64,000 bases of DNA from Saccharopolyspora gloriosae. Lineage in GTDB: Bacteria > Actinomycetota > Actinomycetes > Mycobacteriales > Pseudonocardiaceae. Within the stretch, counting starts at the first letter, position 1. The number at the start of each line of letters is the position of its first letter. A program made the position numbers and the translations under genes. The DNA is taken from assembly GCF_022828475.1 (NCBI RefSeq), contig NZ_CP059557.1, positions 2,356,001-2,420,000 of the forward strand. The letters are read 5' to 3'. Shown here one piece after another: positions 8,919 to 17,524 of the stretch. A model generated the notes under the pieces. That model was not told where the DNA came from. It ran no database searches and was given only the letters and a program-made list of their open reading frames with translations.

Positions 8919-10412
8919 GTGAACGGTATTCGGCATTGGATCAACGGGCAGTCCGCCGACGGTACGTCGGGCCGGTACGGGCAGGTGACGAACCCGGCGA
9001 CCGGGAGCGTCACGGGGCAGGTCCCGCTGGCGAGCGTGGACGAGGTGGACACCGCCGTCGGTGCGGCGGCGAAGGCGTACGACTCGTGGTCGACGTCCTC
9101 GTTGGCGAAGCGGACGCAGGTGCTGTTCAAGTACCGCGAGCTGCTCGACGCCCACCGCGACGAGATCGCTGCGCTGATCACCGCCGAGCACGGCAAGGTG
9201 CACTCCGACGCGCTCGGCGAGGTCGCGCGCGGGCTGGAGATCGTGGAACTGGCCTGCGGAATACCGCAGCTGCTCAAGGGGCAGAGCTCCACGCAGGTCT
9301 CCTCCAGGGTCGACGTCGAATCCATCCGGCAACCGGTCGGGGTGGTCGCGAGCATCACGCCGTTCAACTTCCCGGCGATGGTGCCGCTGTGGATGTTCCC
9401 GCTCGCCATCGCCTGCGGGAACACCGTGGTGCTCAAGCCCAGCGAGAAGGACCCCTCGGCAACGCAGCGCCTCGTCGAACTCGCCGCTGAGGCGGGCTTG
9501 CCGGACGGCGTGCTGAACCTGGTGCACGGCGACAAGGTGGCCGTCGACCGGCTGTTGACGCACCCGGACGTCGCGGCGGTGAGCTTCGTCGGTTCCACCC
9601 CGATCGCGCGGTACGTGCAGCAGACCGCCGTGGCGCACGGCAAGCGTGTTCAGGCGCTGGCGGGCGCGAAGAACCACATGCTGGTGCTTCCGGACGCCGA
9701 TTTGGATCAAGCGGCGGACGCCGCGGTCTCGGCGGCGTACGGGTCGGCCGGGGAACGCTGCATGGCCGTGTCGGTCGTGGTCGCGGTCGATCCGATCGGT
9801 GATGAGCTCGTCGGCCGGATCGCCGAGCGAGCTCGGGTGCTGACGATCGGCCCCGGCGATCAGGAAACATCGGAGATGGGGCCGCTGGTCACCGCGGAGC
9901 ACCGGGAGAAGGTGGCCTCCTACGTGCCGCTGGCTCGGGAGCAGGGAGCGGAGGTCGTCGTAGACGGTACCGAGCTCACCGTGCCGGGACATGAAGACGG
10001 TTTCTTCCTCGGCGTCAGCCTGCTGGACAAGGTCACCCCGGAGATGGACGCCTACGCCGACGAGATTTTCGGTCCGGTGTTGTGCGTGGTGCGGGCGAGT
10101 GATTACCGGGAGGCCGTCGAACTGATCAACTCGTCGCGCTGGGGCAATGGCACGGCGATCTTCACGCGCGACGGCGGCGCGGCACGCCGATTCCAGTTGG
10201 AGGTGGAGGCAGGCATGGTCGGCGTGAACGTGCCGATCCCCGTGCCCGTCGGATACCACTCCTTCGGCGGGTGGAAGGAGTCGCTGTTCGGTGACCACCA
10301 CATCTACGGCGCCGACGGGGTGCACTTCTACACGCGCGGCAAGGTCATCACGACCCGCTGGCCGGACCCGAGCGACGGCGGCGTGGACTTGGGCTTCACG
10401 CAGAACAGCTGA
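8919..10412 (+). CDS. iolA: CoA-acylating (methyl)malonate-semialdehyde dehydrogenase
   Basis: Converts malonic semialdehyde, NAD and CoA to acetyl-CoA and CO2, the last inositol step; the same enzyme can serve valine catabolism (mmsA). The aldehyde dehydrogenase fold shows SITPFNFPAMVPLWMFPLAIACGNT, SFVGSTPIARYV and the catalytic cysteine in SAGERCMA (near residue 280). The GTG at 8919 is preferred over the in-frame GTG at 8874 because AGGAG lies just before it (spacing is short) and family members start with a few residues before HW-(I)-(N/D)-G. It follows iolD by 143 bases. That gap holds a stretch resembling the left half of repeat R1. Confidence 0.9.
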   Translation: MNGIRHWINGQSADGTSGRYGQVTNPATGSVTGQVPLASVDEVDTAVGAAAKAYDSWSTSSLAKRTQVLFKYRELLDAHRDEIAALITAEHGKVHSDALGEVARGLEIVELACGIPQLLKGQSSTQVSSRVDVESIRQPVGVVASITPFNFPAMVPLWMFPLAIACGNTVVLKPSEKDPSATQRLVELAAEAGLPDGVLNLVHGDKVAVDRLLTHPDVAAVSFVGSTPIARYVQQTAVAHGKRVQALAGAKNHMLVLPDADLDQAADAAVSAAYGSAGERCMAVSVVVAVDPIGDELVGRIAERARVLTIGPGDQETSEMGPLVTAEHREKVASYVPLAREQGAEVVVDGTELTVPGHEDGFFLGVSLLDKVTPEMDAYADEIFGPVLCVVRASDYREAVELINSSRWGNGTAIFTRDGGAARRFQLEVEAGMVGVNVPIPVPVGYHSFGGWKESLFGDHHIYGADGVHFYTRGKVITTRWPDPSDGGVDLGFTQNS

Positions 10413-10482
10413 TCTCCCCGGAATGTCCGCTTCGGGATTTCCGAAGTGCGGTGAACCATGGGCTTATGTCACCCAGAGCGGT

Positions 10483-10643
10483 TAGGCTGGGGGCCGCGGC
10501 GTGAAGAGCTGGCCGTGCCGGTCGCAGGGCGCCACCTCGACGACCGGGCACGGCTGTGCCGGGTGGCCACAAGGGAGGGGCGGCTCCGCCGCCTCGGCCG
10601 CCCGTGTGGAAAGGCCCGCTGACTCCAGAGTCAGCGGGTTTTT
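10483..10643 (+). ncRNA. Candidate structured small RNA with its own promoter and terminator
   Basis: The gap between iolA and the PspC gene holds a TAGGCT -10-like hexamer (10483-10488), then two strong stems. The first pairs 10512-10524 with 10541-10554, with one bulged base. The second pairs GGGCGGC (10578-10584) with GCCGCCC (10597-10603). A textbook intrinsic terminator ends at 10643. No -35 is obvious and no reading frame looks coded. A transcript of about 145-150 nt starting near 10495 is the simplest reading. It does not show the conserved cores of RNase P RNA, SRP RNA or tmRNA. It could instead be the 3' UTR and terminator of the iol operon. Confidence 0.45.
10615..10643 (+). terminator. 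Intrinsic terminator
   Basis: CCCGCTGACT (10615-10624), loop CCAG, AGTCAGCGGG (10629-10638), then TTTTT. It is a perfect 10-bp stem with a tetraloop and a T tract, reading rightward. Such classical terminators are uncommon in actinomycetes of this GC content. It ends the candidate small RNA or the iol operon. Confidence 0.85.
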
Positions 10644-10664
10644 CGCGTTCCGGGGCCGGTCAGG

Positions 10665-10847
10665 TCATCGCTTGGGCATCAGGATCCACAGCGCCAGGTA
10701 GATCAGGAACTGCGGTCCCGGCAGGATGCAGGAGATCACGAACAGGAACCGGACCAGGCCGACGCTCCAGCCGAAGCGGTGCGCGATGCCCGCGCACACT
10801 CCCGCGATCATGGCTCCTTGACGGGGTCGTTCCAGCGATATCGTCAT
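10665..10847 (-). CDS. Small PspC-domain membrane protein
   Basis: A 60-residue protein almost entirely made of one PspC domain: RQGAMIAGVCAGIAHRFGW followed by a hydrophobic hairpin (VGLVRFLFVISCILPG and PQFLIYLALWILMPKR). PspC proteins act in envelope-stress signalling or as small membrane stabilisers. The ATG at 10847 matches the usual family start. An upstream in-frame GTG at 10880 would add 11 unlikely residues. No good ribosome site is visible, so it may be leaderless. It is convergent with the candidate small RNA. Confidence 0.75.
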   Translation of the reverse strand: MTISLERPRQGAMIAGVCAGIAHRFGWSVGLVRFLFVISCILPGPQFLIYLALWILMPKR

Positions 10848-10931
10848 GACCGCAGGGTGCCCACAGACACCGCTGTTCACGCCTCACCGGACTCGGGTGC
10901 GGGTTCGCCGAGCGCGTGCTGAGCTGAGCGA

Positions 10932-12239
10932 ATGGCCGGGGAACAGGTGCCGGAGGCGGTGCTGCGGGAGCTCTACCAGGGCGATCCGGCGGAGTTCGTC
11001 GCCGCCCGCGACCGCCGGGTGGAGCGGGCGCGGAAGTCCGGGGACGAGGAGTTCGCGTCGGCGCTCAAGGCGTTGCGGAAGCCGACGACGGCGGCGTGGG
11101 CGGTGAACCGGGTGTCCACCGAGCAACGGGATCGGGTCGCCGAGCTGATCGAGGTGGGCGACGAGCTGCGCGCGGCGCAGCGCGGGTTGCGCGGAGATGA
11201 GATCCGGCGGCTGGATCGGCGACGCGCGGAACTCGTCCGGGAGCTGACGGAACGGGCCGCCGACGTGGTGTCCCGCAGCGGGAAGGCGCTGGGGGAGCAG
11301 GCGCGGCGGCAGGTGGAGTCGACGTTCGGCGCCGCCGTCGCCGAACCGGAGTCGGGGCGCCGGGTTCGGGCGGGCGCGCTCAGCGGCGCGTTGACTTACA
11401 GCGGTTTCGGCTTGGACGAGTTGTCGGTCGCCGCCATGCGCAGCGCTACGTCGAGCCGCCGCGGGCACGAGTCCGGCGGTCGTCGTCGCGGTCGCGTGCG
11501 CACCAGGGGCGGGAGCGGGGAGGAGGCGACGGTTAGCCCGGAACGTTCCGGCGGGGGCGGCGAGGAGCACCGGTCCGGCCCCGACCGGCGAGCCGTCGGC
11601 GATCGCAAGGCTCGGCGCAGCGACGACACTTCCGCGCCCGCTACCGGGAAGCGGGAGATGGCGGAGTCTTCTGGACTCGCTGCGGGGAAGCGGGGGACGG
11701 CGGAGTCTTCTGGACTCGCTGCGGGGAAGCGGGGGACGGCGGAGTCTTCTGGACTCGCTGCGGGGAAGCGGGGGACGGCGGAGTCTTCTGGACCCGCTGC
11801 GGGGAAGCGGGGGACAGCGGAGTCTTCTGGACCCGCTGCCGGGAAGCGGGGGACAGCGAAATCTTCTGGACCCGCTGCCGGGAAGCGGGGGACAGCGAAA
11901 TCCTCCGCACCCGCTACCGAGAAGACGGAGCGCGCCGGGCGGGTGAAGACGGACCGCGCGCCGGAAGCTCGTCCGCGAACGGGCGGCACCCGGGACCGTC
12001 CCAGTCCCGAAGCGGACTCCGGCGTGGACGAGGCGGCCGAGTTGCTGCGGCAGGCCGAGGACGGGCTGCGCGCGGCCGAACGGGAACGCGATGATCAGGA
12101 ACGGGACCGCGATGAGCTTCGCGACCGCCTCGACGACTTGTCCGCGCGGCTGCGGGACACGACGCGGAAGGTGAGCAAGTTGCGGCGGCGGCGGGACACG
12201 GCGCGGCGCCACTACGACTCCCTGCGGAAACGTCGCTGA
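10932..12239 (+). CDS. Charged protein with internal 13-residue repeats and a C-terminal coiled coil
   Basis: The family is not recognised. The 435-residue protein has an N-terminal helical charged domain (about 1-165: LRELYQGDPAEFVAARDRR, KALRKPTTAAWAVNRVS). A low-complexity middle follows, with seven 13-residue repeats of the type ESSGLAAGKRGTA (about 244-334). The last 80 residues are rich in E/R/D heptads (EAAELLRQAEDGLRAAERERDD) and look like a coiled coil. The tryptophan-containing KPTTAAWAVNR motif recurs in actinomycete hypotheticals. The domain order suggests a structural or nucleic-acid-associated protein. No transmembrane segment or signal is seen. Confidence 0.7.
   Translation: MAGEQVPEAVLRELYQGDPAEFVAARDRRVERARKSGDEEFASALKALRKPTTAAWAVNRVSTEQRDRVAELIEVGDELRAAQRGLRGDEIRRLDRRRAELVRELTERAADVVSRSGKALGEQARRQVESTFGAAVAEPESGRRVRAGALSGALTYSGFGLDELSVAAMRSATSSRRGHESGGRRRGRVRTRGGSGEEATVSPERSGGGGEEHRSGPDRRAVGDRKARRSDDTSAPATGKREMAESSGLAAGKRGTAESSGLAAGKRGTAESSGLAAGKRGTAESSGPAAGKRGTAESSGPAAGKRGTAKSSGPAAGKRGTAKSSAPATEKTERAGRVKTDRAPEARPRTGGTRDRPSPEADSGVDEAAELLRQAEDGLRAAERERDDQERDRDELRDRLDDLSARLRDTTRKVSKLRRRRDTARRHYDSLRKRR
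11661..11933 (+). repeat. 39-bp in-frame tandem repeat (seven units)
   Basis: Units start at 11661, 11700, 11739, 11778, 11817, 11856 and 11895. The first three are identical. Later units drift by a few substitutions, and the last is degenerate. A partial 26-base unit precedes 11661. Each unit encodes 13 residues, so changes in copy number keep the frame. Confidence 0.95.
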
Positions 12240-12705
12240 ACGAGGGCAATGGTTTCACCGGGAAGACGGATGCGCCACGATCTCGGCCACGCTTCGTGTC
12301 CGCATTCGTGCCGGTGGCCGTTCGAGCGGCGCCGGTACGTCGCTGTCGCCGCGCTGAGCCGAGTGAGGTCCGGTCGGTTTCGGGCGCCGGCGGCGCTCGC
12401 CGCGCTGGTGTGCGCGAATCGCCACGATCTGCCCGCGGTGGGCCGGGCATTGCGCAACGTCGGCTCCGGCGTCCTACGGGGTCTCGGTGGGCGTGTCGGT
12501 TGCGGCGGTGCGGGGGTTTTGTGTTCTGGCTGCCGCCGGCGTGGGGCGGGCTGGTGGGCGTGGTGGCTGCGCGCCTCACCCGGTTAGCCCAATCGGTCGC
12601 GCAGCGAGGCCCGCACGTCACATCTGGTTGATCTTGAAACGGACGGAACAACTATCATGGCCGCGCGGTCGTGGCTGGCCGATCGCCGATGGTGGACGGA
12701 GTTTC
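12240..12705. other. Gap without a convincing gene
   Basis: A 466-base stretch between the repeat protein and the J-domain gene. Open frames exist but have arginine/cysteine-rich translations and no ribosome site, so I do not call them. TATCAT at 12653-12658 is a possible -10 for the downstream gene. Confidence 0.5.
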
Positions 12706-13836
12706 GTGCGCGGGGTCGACTATTACGAGTTGCTGGGCGTGGATCGGTCGGCGTCGAGCGCCGAGATCAAGTCCGCGTACCGGACCTTGGCGCGCACCAT
12801 GCACCCGGACGTCGGCGGCACCACGGGCACGTTCCGGCTGCTGCAGCAGGCCTACGAGACGCTCAACGATCCGGTTCGCCGCGCCGACTACGACGGTGAT
12901 CCGCCTGCCGAACCGGAGCCGGAACCGCAGTCTGCCGGGCCGCAGCGTTCGCCGTCGCGGCGCTGGGTGTACCGGCCCGGCAAGCGTCGCGACTTCGGCG
13001 ACGACCCGAGTTTCACCCCGCCCGAGCCGGATCTGGACTCGGCCGACATTCCGTGGTGGGACGAGGTCGATCCGGCCGAGCGAGTGGTGTACCTGCCGGT
13101 CACGGCTCCGGACCGGGTCCCGGCGCTCGCGTTGGCCGGAGGTTGGGTGCTGCTGGCGGCCGCCGGGTTGCTGGTGGGGTTGAGCGGCGTGCTGCTCGGT
13201 GTGTGGCTGACGTTGCTGGTGTCGGCCGGGGTCGTGGTGCTGGTGCTGTTGCGCCGCCTGCTGGAGGCGCATCGCACGGACCGGCTGTTCGAAGCCGAGA
13301 ACCGGGGCCGCGTGTTCGGCGGCACCGCCGAAGAGGAGGTCGCCGCGGACGAGGCGGTCAAGCAGCGTTCCGCGGAGCTGTTGGCCGATCACCTGACCCG
13401 GCTTCCAGGGGTGCGGATCTTCCACGGAATCGCCTGGCCGGGCTCGGTGTTCGCCGACATCGATCACGCGGTGCTGTGCGGACGCCGGCTGGTGCTGATC
13501 GAGTCGAAGCGGTGGTTGCCGGGGCATTACGAGATCGACGAGGACTGCGAGGTGTGGCGCAACGGCCACCTGTTCCGCGGTGGCACCACCCGGCTCGCCA
13601 ACGGTGTGGCCGCGTTCGAGGCGTTGCTGCCGGAGGTCGAGGTGCGCGGCGTGCTGCTGCTGTACCCGAACCGGGCGGGTGAGATCACCATCGGCGAATC
13701 CGACGAGGACGCGGCGGTCGAGCCGCTGACCCCGGAGGCCTTGGTGCGCGAGGTGGGCGAGTGGCTGGCCGAGGAGCCCGCGGCCGTCGATCGCGATGCG
13801 TTCACGATGGTGCTCGCGCAAGTGGTGACGCGGTGA
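12706..13836 (+). CDS. J-domain membrane protein with a C-terminal NERD (nuclease-related) domain
   Basis: A 376-residue protein joining three parts. Residues 1-63 form a J-domain (DYYELLGV, KSAYRTLARTMHPDVGG with HPD at 33-35, QQAYETLNDPVRRADYD). An acidic/proline linker then leads to two membrane helices at about 139-158 and 161-183. Residues about 220-345 form a NERD domain (GVRIFHGIAWPGSVFADIDHAVL, then LVLIESKRW with the D...ESK pattern). NERD domains are linked to restriction-endonuclease-like folds, and the J-domain should recruit DnaK. GTG 12706 is chosen because GGAG lies four bases upstream and the J-domain begins at once. The role is unknown; quality control or nucleic-acid processing at the membrane are guesses. 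Confidence 0.8.
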   Translation: MRGVDYYELLGVDRSASSAEIKSAYRTLARTMHPDVGGTTGTFRLLQQAYETLNDPVRRADYDGDPPAEPEPEPQSAGPQRSPSRRWVYRPGKRRDFGDDPSFTPPEPDLDSADIPWWDEVDPAERVVYLPVTAPDRVPALALAGGWVLLAAAGLLVGLSGVLLGVWLTLLVSAGVVVLVLLRRLLEAHRTDRLFEAENRGRVFGGTAEEEVAADEAVKQRSAELLADHLTRLPGVRIFHGIAWPGSVFADIDHAVLCGRRLVLIESKRWLPGHYEIDEDCEVWRNGHLFRGGTTRLANGVAAFEALLPEVEVRGVLLLYPNRAGEITIGESDEDAAVEPLTPEALVREVGEWLAEEPAAVDRDAFTMVLAQVVTR

Positions 13837-13973
13837 GACGATCGCCCGATCGGCCCTGATCAGGCGAAATTCACCATGGTGTGAGGTGCGGTTCGTTGCT
13901 TGGCGGCTCGGGTACCTGAAGTGTGGGCCGTACAGCCGATCCGAGCCCCCGCCAGATTCGAGGTTCTCGCGCG

Positions 13974-14921
13974 ATGGTCACCACTGAATCCGCTGCGACC
14001 CGGCAGGGGCGTTCGCCACTGCTGACCGGACGTCGCGGCTGGGTGCCGCAGCTGTCGGTCTACGTGTTCATCCTGGTGCCGTTCCTGGCGTTGCTCGCTG
14101 CGGTGCCGCTGGCGTGGGGCTGGGGGCTGAGCTGGTGGGATCTGGGGCTCGCCGCCGGTTTCTACGTCATCACGATCCTCGGTGTGACGGTGGGTTTCCA
14201 CCGGTACTTCACGCACGGCGCGTTCCGCGCGAAGCGCTGGTTGCGGATCACGCTGGCGGTTCTGGGCAGCATGTCGGTGCAGGGGCCGGTGATGCACTGG
14301 GTCGCGGATCATCGTAGGCATCACGCCTTCTCGGACCGGGAGGGCGATCCGCATTCGCCGTGGGCGTACGGCACTTCGCCGATGGCGTTGGCGCGCGGGT
14401 TCTGGCACGCGCACATGGGGTGGGTCTTCGAGCGGGATCTGACGAACCGGCAGCGGTTCGCGCCGGACCTGATGGCGGATCGTGACATCGTGCTGGTGCA
14501 CCGGCTGTTCGGGCCGTTGACGTTGCTGACGCTGGCGTTGCCCGCCGTGGTCGGCGGCGCGGTGACCGGTACGTGGTGGGGAGCGTGGACGGCGTTCTTC
14601 TGGGCGGGCCTGGTGCGGGTGGCGTTCCTGCATCACGTGACGTGGTCGGTGAACTCGATCTGCCACATCATCGGTGAGCGCCCGTTTCAGAGCCGGGACA
14701 AGGCGGCGAACTTCTGGCCGCTGGCACTGCTGAGCATGGGTGAGTCCTGGCACAACCTGCATCACGCCGACCCGACGTGCGCGCGGCACGGCGTGCGGCG
14801 CGGGCAGATCGACATCTCGGCGCGGTTGATCTGGATTTTCGAGCGTTTCGGCTGGGCTACGCATGTGAAGTGGCCGACGCCGCGCAGGCTGGCACGGCTG
14901 AGCAAGGGCGCCGAGGACTGA
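13974..14921 (+). CDS. Acyl-CoA/acyl-lipid delta-9-type desaturase
   Basis: A membrane di-iron fatty acid desaturase that introduces a cis double bond with O2 and reductant. The 315 residues hold four or so membrane helices and the three histidine boxes HRYFTH (76-81), HRRHH (113-117) and HNLHH (about 262). VMHWVADHRRHHAFSDREGDPHSP is characteristic of the delta-9 group. The ATG at 13974 is used because the upstream frame reads as non-coding; a GAGG lies about 10 bases before it. It stands alone between the J/NERD gene and the ssuE leader. Position specificity is inferred from family resemblance. Confidence 0.88.
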   Translation: MVTTESAATRQGRSPLLTGRRGWVPQLSVYVFILVPFLALLAAVPLAWGWGLSWWDLGLAAGFYVITILGVTVGFHRYFTHGAFRAKRWLRITLAVLGSMSVQGPVMHWVADHRRHHAFSDREGDPHSPWAYGTSPMALARGFWHAHMGWVFERDLTNRQRFAPDLMADRDIVLVHRLFGPLTLLTLALPAVVGGAVTGTWWGAWTAFFWAGLVRVAFLHHVTWSVNSICHIIGERPFQSRDKAANFWPLALLSMGESWHNLHHADPTCARHGVRRGQIDISARLIWIFERFGWATHVKWPTPRRLARLSKGAED

Positions 14922-14972
14922 GCGACCGGTCGCATTCCCGGTCCCGCGCGTTGGGATTGGCCGCCGGAGTTG

Positions 14973-15002
14973 TTGACACCCTGTTCGTGGCGGTGTTGCG
15001 AT
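14973..15002 (+). promoter_or_regulatory. Promoter of the ssuE leader
   Basis: TTGACA (14973-14978), 18 bases, TGCGAT (14997-15002). The expected transcription start, seven bases after the -10, coincides with the GTG of the leader peptide at 15009. The transcript would therefore be leaderless, as at the two other leader peptides in this window. Confidence 0.65.
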
Positions 15003-15008
15003 GGTTTC

Positions 15009-15089
15009 GTGCTTCCGGCCCTGTTCACCAAGCGACGTCACGTGGATCTGCTGCGTGTCGTTGCACAGGGGTGTCGTCCCAGCAGTTGA
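15009..15089 (+). CDS. RRHVDL-type leader peptide upstream of ssuE
   Basis: A 26-residue ORF starting at GTG and containing LFTKRRHVDLLRVVAQGC followed by four residues and TGA. The RRHVDL(L)RV...C pattern is that of the actinobacterial leader peptides placed before sulfur-assimilation genes, where translation of the late cysteine codon is thought to couple cysteine supply to expression. It lies 133 bases before the ssuE start. GC-rich inverted repeats (around 15114-15137) in between could form attenuation structures. Confidence 0.75.
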   Translation: MLPALFTKRRHVDLLRVVAQGCRPSS

Positions 15090-15222
15090 GCCGGTTTTCG
15101 CGTGCCGTCGCCGCAGGTGGGCTCTCACCCCTGCAGATGTCCATTGTGGACTTCGCTGGTTCTTCGGCCGCGTTCCGGTCTGATTCCGCTCGAATCGGCC
15201 ACATTCCGTGAGGAGAACGCGC

Positions 15223-15783
15223 GTGTCCACCGTCCTGGTCATCTCCGGCAGTCCTTCGAAGACTTCGAAGACCGAACGCGTCGCCGACCACCTTGCCCGC
15301 AGGCTCACTGCCGTGGGGCGCCAATCCGATCACCTGCGGTTGCGGACGTTGCCCGCGGAACCGCTGCTGGGCGCCGACACGTCGGCACCGGAGATCGCTG
15401 AAGCGAGCCAGCAGGTGCATCGCGCCGACGGCATCGTGCTGGCCACGCCGACCTACAAGGCCGCGTATTCCGGGCTGTTGAAGGTGTTCCTGGATCTGCT
15501 GCCGCAGTTCGGCTTCAACGGCAAGGCGGTGTTGCCGCTGGCCACGGGCGGCAGCTTGGCGCACGTGCTCGCCTTGGATTACGGGCTGCGCCCGGTGGTG
15601 AGCTCGTTGGGCGCACGGCACGTGGTGCAGAGCTTCTTCCTGATCGACAAGCACCTGACGGTCACCGGTGACGACCTCACGATCCACGAGGACAGCTCCG
15701 GCCCCCTCTCGGACGTGCTGGAGCAGTTCGAAAAAGCCCTCGACGGCGTTCCGCACGGAACGGCTCTGGGGCGCACCGCCTGA
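15223..15783 (+). CDS. ssuE: NADPH-dependent FMN reductase (SsuE/MsuE type)
   Basis: Supplies reduced FMN to a two-component sulfonate monooxygenase such as SsuD at 18098. The 186-residue flavodoxin-like protein shows VLVISGSPSKTSKTERVADHLA (phosphate-binding loop), LATPTYKAAYSGLLKVFLDLLP and LPLATGGSLAHVLALDYGLRP. The GTG at 15223 follows GAGGAG with seven-base spacing, so the in-frame GTG at 15208 (within that ribosome site) is rejected. The leader peptide and promoter upstream suggest control by cysteine or sulfur status. It is separated from ssuD by an ABC-F gene with no evident tie to sulfur. Confidence 0.85.
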   Translation: MSTVLVISGSPSKTSKTERVADHLARRLTAVGRQSDHLRLRTLPAEPLLGADTSAPEIAEASQQVHRADGIVLATPTYKAAYSGLLKVFLDLLPQFGFNGKAVLPLATGGSLAHVLALDYGLRPVVSSLGARHVVQSFFLIDKHLTVTGDDLTIHEDSSGPLSDVLEQFEKALDGVPHGTALGRTA

Positions 15784-15886
15784 TCTGCCCGTGAGCTCGT
15801 CGCCCCGTTCGCCGCATCGGCGGACGGGGCGCTCGCTCGTGCACCCGGAAACGGCCGCTGGCCAGGGCATTAGGATCAGAGTCCTT

Positions 15887-17524
15887 ATGAGCGCCACACT
15901 CGTCGCGAAGGAGCTCGCCGCTGGTCACGGCGAGCGAGTCCTGTTCTCCGGTTTGGACCTCGTCGTCGCACCCGGGGACGTGGTGGGCCTGGTCGGGGTG
16001 AACGGCGCGGGCAAGTCGACGTTGCTGCGGATGCTCGGCGGTCTGCTGCCCGCCACGGACGGTTCGGTGCGGTTGAGCCCGCCGACCGCGACGGTGGGGC
16101 ACCTGCCGCAGGAACCGGATCGGATTCCCGGCGAGACGGTGCGCGGTTTCCTGGAGCGGCGCACCGGTGTCGCGGCGGCGCAACGAGATCTGGACGCGGC
16201 GACGGAGGCGCTCACCGAGGAACGTCCTGGCGCGGACGACGAGTACGGCACGGCATTGGAGCGCTGGCTCGCGCTGGGCGGCGCCGACCTGGCGGAACGC
16301 TCGGCGAGCGTCCTCGCCGAGCTGGGCTTGGAGGTCGCGCTCGACCAGCCGATGACGAGCCTGTCCGGTGGGCAGGCAGCCCGCGCGGGCATGGCGTCGC
16401 TGCTGCTGAGCCGCTACGACGTGTTCCTGCTCGACGAGCCCACCAACGACCTGGACCTCGACGGCTTGGAGCGGCTGGAGCGGTTCGTCTCCGAGCTGCG
16501 CGCCGGAACCGTGCTGGTCAGCCACGATCGCGAGTTCCTGGCCCGCACGGTGACCCGAGTCGTGGAGCTGGATCTCGCTCAGCAGCAGGTGCGCGCGTTC
16601 GGCGGCGGTTATGCCGCGTACCTGGAGGAGCGGGAGGTCGCGCGCAGGCACGCGCGCGAGGACTACGACGAGTACGCCGACACCCGCGCGTCGCTGGAGG
16701 CGCGGGCGCGTTCGCAGCGGTCGTGGATGGAGAAGGGCGTGAAGAACGCCCGCCGCAAGGCCACCGACAACGACAAGGTGGGCCGCAAGTTCCGCAGCGA
16801 GGCCACCGAGAAGCAGGCGTCGAAGGCCCGCCAGACGGACCGGTTGATCGAGCGGCTCGACGTGGTGGAGGAGCCGCGCAAGGAGTGGGAGCTGCGGATG
16901 AGCATCGCCGCCGCGCCCCGTTCCGGTTCGGTGGTGGCGACGCTGCACGGTGCGGTCGTGCACCGGGATTCGATGACGCTGGGGCCGGTGGATCTGCAGA
17001 TCGACTGGGCGGATCGGGTGGCGATCACCGGGGCGAACGGCGCGGGCAAGTCGACGTTGCTGGCGGCGCTGCTGGGCAGGCTGGAGCTCGACGGCGGACG
17101 CGGTTCGCTCGGGTCCGGGGTCGTGGTCGGTGAGGTCGACCAGGCGCGCGGGTTGTTCTTCGGCACGGAGGCGCTGCTGGACGCGTTCGGCGCGCAGGTC
17201 CCGGAGTGGCCGACGGCGGAGGTGCGCACGCTGCTGGCGAAGTTCGGCCTGCTCGCCGCGCACGTGCTGCGCCCGGCGGACACGCTTTCACCTGGTGAGC
17301 GCACGCGGGCCGCGTTGGCGTTGTTGCAGGCGCGCGGAGTGAACCTGCTGGTGCTGGACGAGCCGACGAACCACTTGGATCTGCCTGCGATCGAGCAGTT
17401 GGAGTCGGCGCTCGCGTCGTACGAGGGCACGCTGCTGCTGGTCACCCACGACCGCCGGATGCTCGACGCGGTGCATGTGGGCCGCCGCCTCCACGTCGCC
17501 AACGGCCGCATCATCGAATCCTGA
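15887..17524 (+). CDS. ABC-F family ATPase (ribosome-associated type)
   Basis: A soluble protein of 545 residues with two ABC domains and no membrane part. Walker A GVNGAGKST (about 36-44) and GANGAGKST (about 383-391); signatures LSGGQAAR and LSPGERTR; Walker B FLLDEPTNDLD and LVLDEPTNHLD. A basic linker (KGVKNARRKATDNDKVGRKF) separates the domains, as in ABC-F proteins that act on the ribosomal E site in translation control or drug protection. The ATG at 15887 lies 10 bases after a TAGGAT -10-like hexamer (15871-15876), so the mRNA leader would be very short. No antibiotic cluster is nearby, so a resistance role is not supported. Confidence 0.88.
   Translation: MSATLVAKELAAGHGERVLFSGLDLVVAPGDVVGLVGVNGAGKSTLLRMLGGLLPATDGSVRLSPPTATVGHLPQEPDRIPGETVRGFLERRTGVAAAQRDLDAATEALTEERPGADDEYGTALERWLALGGADLAERSASVLAELGLEVALDQPMTSLSGGQAARAGMASLLLSRYDVFLLDEPTNDLDLDGLERLERFVSELRAGTVLVSHDREFLARTVTRVVELDLAQQQVRAFGGGYAAYLEEREVARRHAREDYDEYADTRASLEARARSQRSWMEKGVKNARRKATDNDKVGRKFRSEATEKQASKARQTDRLIERLDVVEEPRKEWELRMSIAAAPRSGSVVATLHGAVVHRDSMTLGPVDLQIDWADRVAITGANGAGKSTLLAALLGRLELDGGRGSLGSGVVVGEVDQARGLFFGTEALLDAFGAQVPEWPTAEVRTLLAKFGLLAAHVLRPADTLSPGERTRAALALLQARGVNLLVLDEPTNHLDLPAIEQLESALASYEGTLLLVTHDRRMLDAVHVGRRLHVANGRIIES

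Noticed and set aside
11661-11933. Tandem repeats as a possible CRISPR array
   Set aside because: Units are directly adjacent with no spacers, in frame within a coding sequence, and no cas genes are present.
12249-12587. A 112-codon frame in the gap before the J-domain gene
   Set aside because: No ribosome site, Arg/Cys/Trp-rich translation, and overlapping frames equally open.
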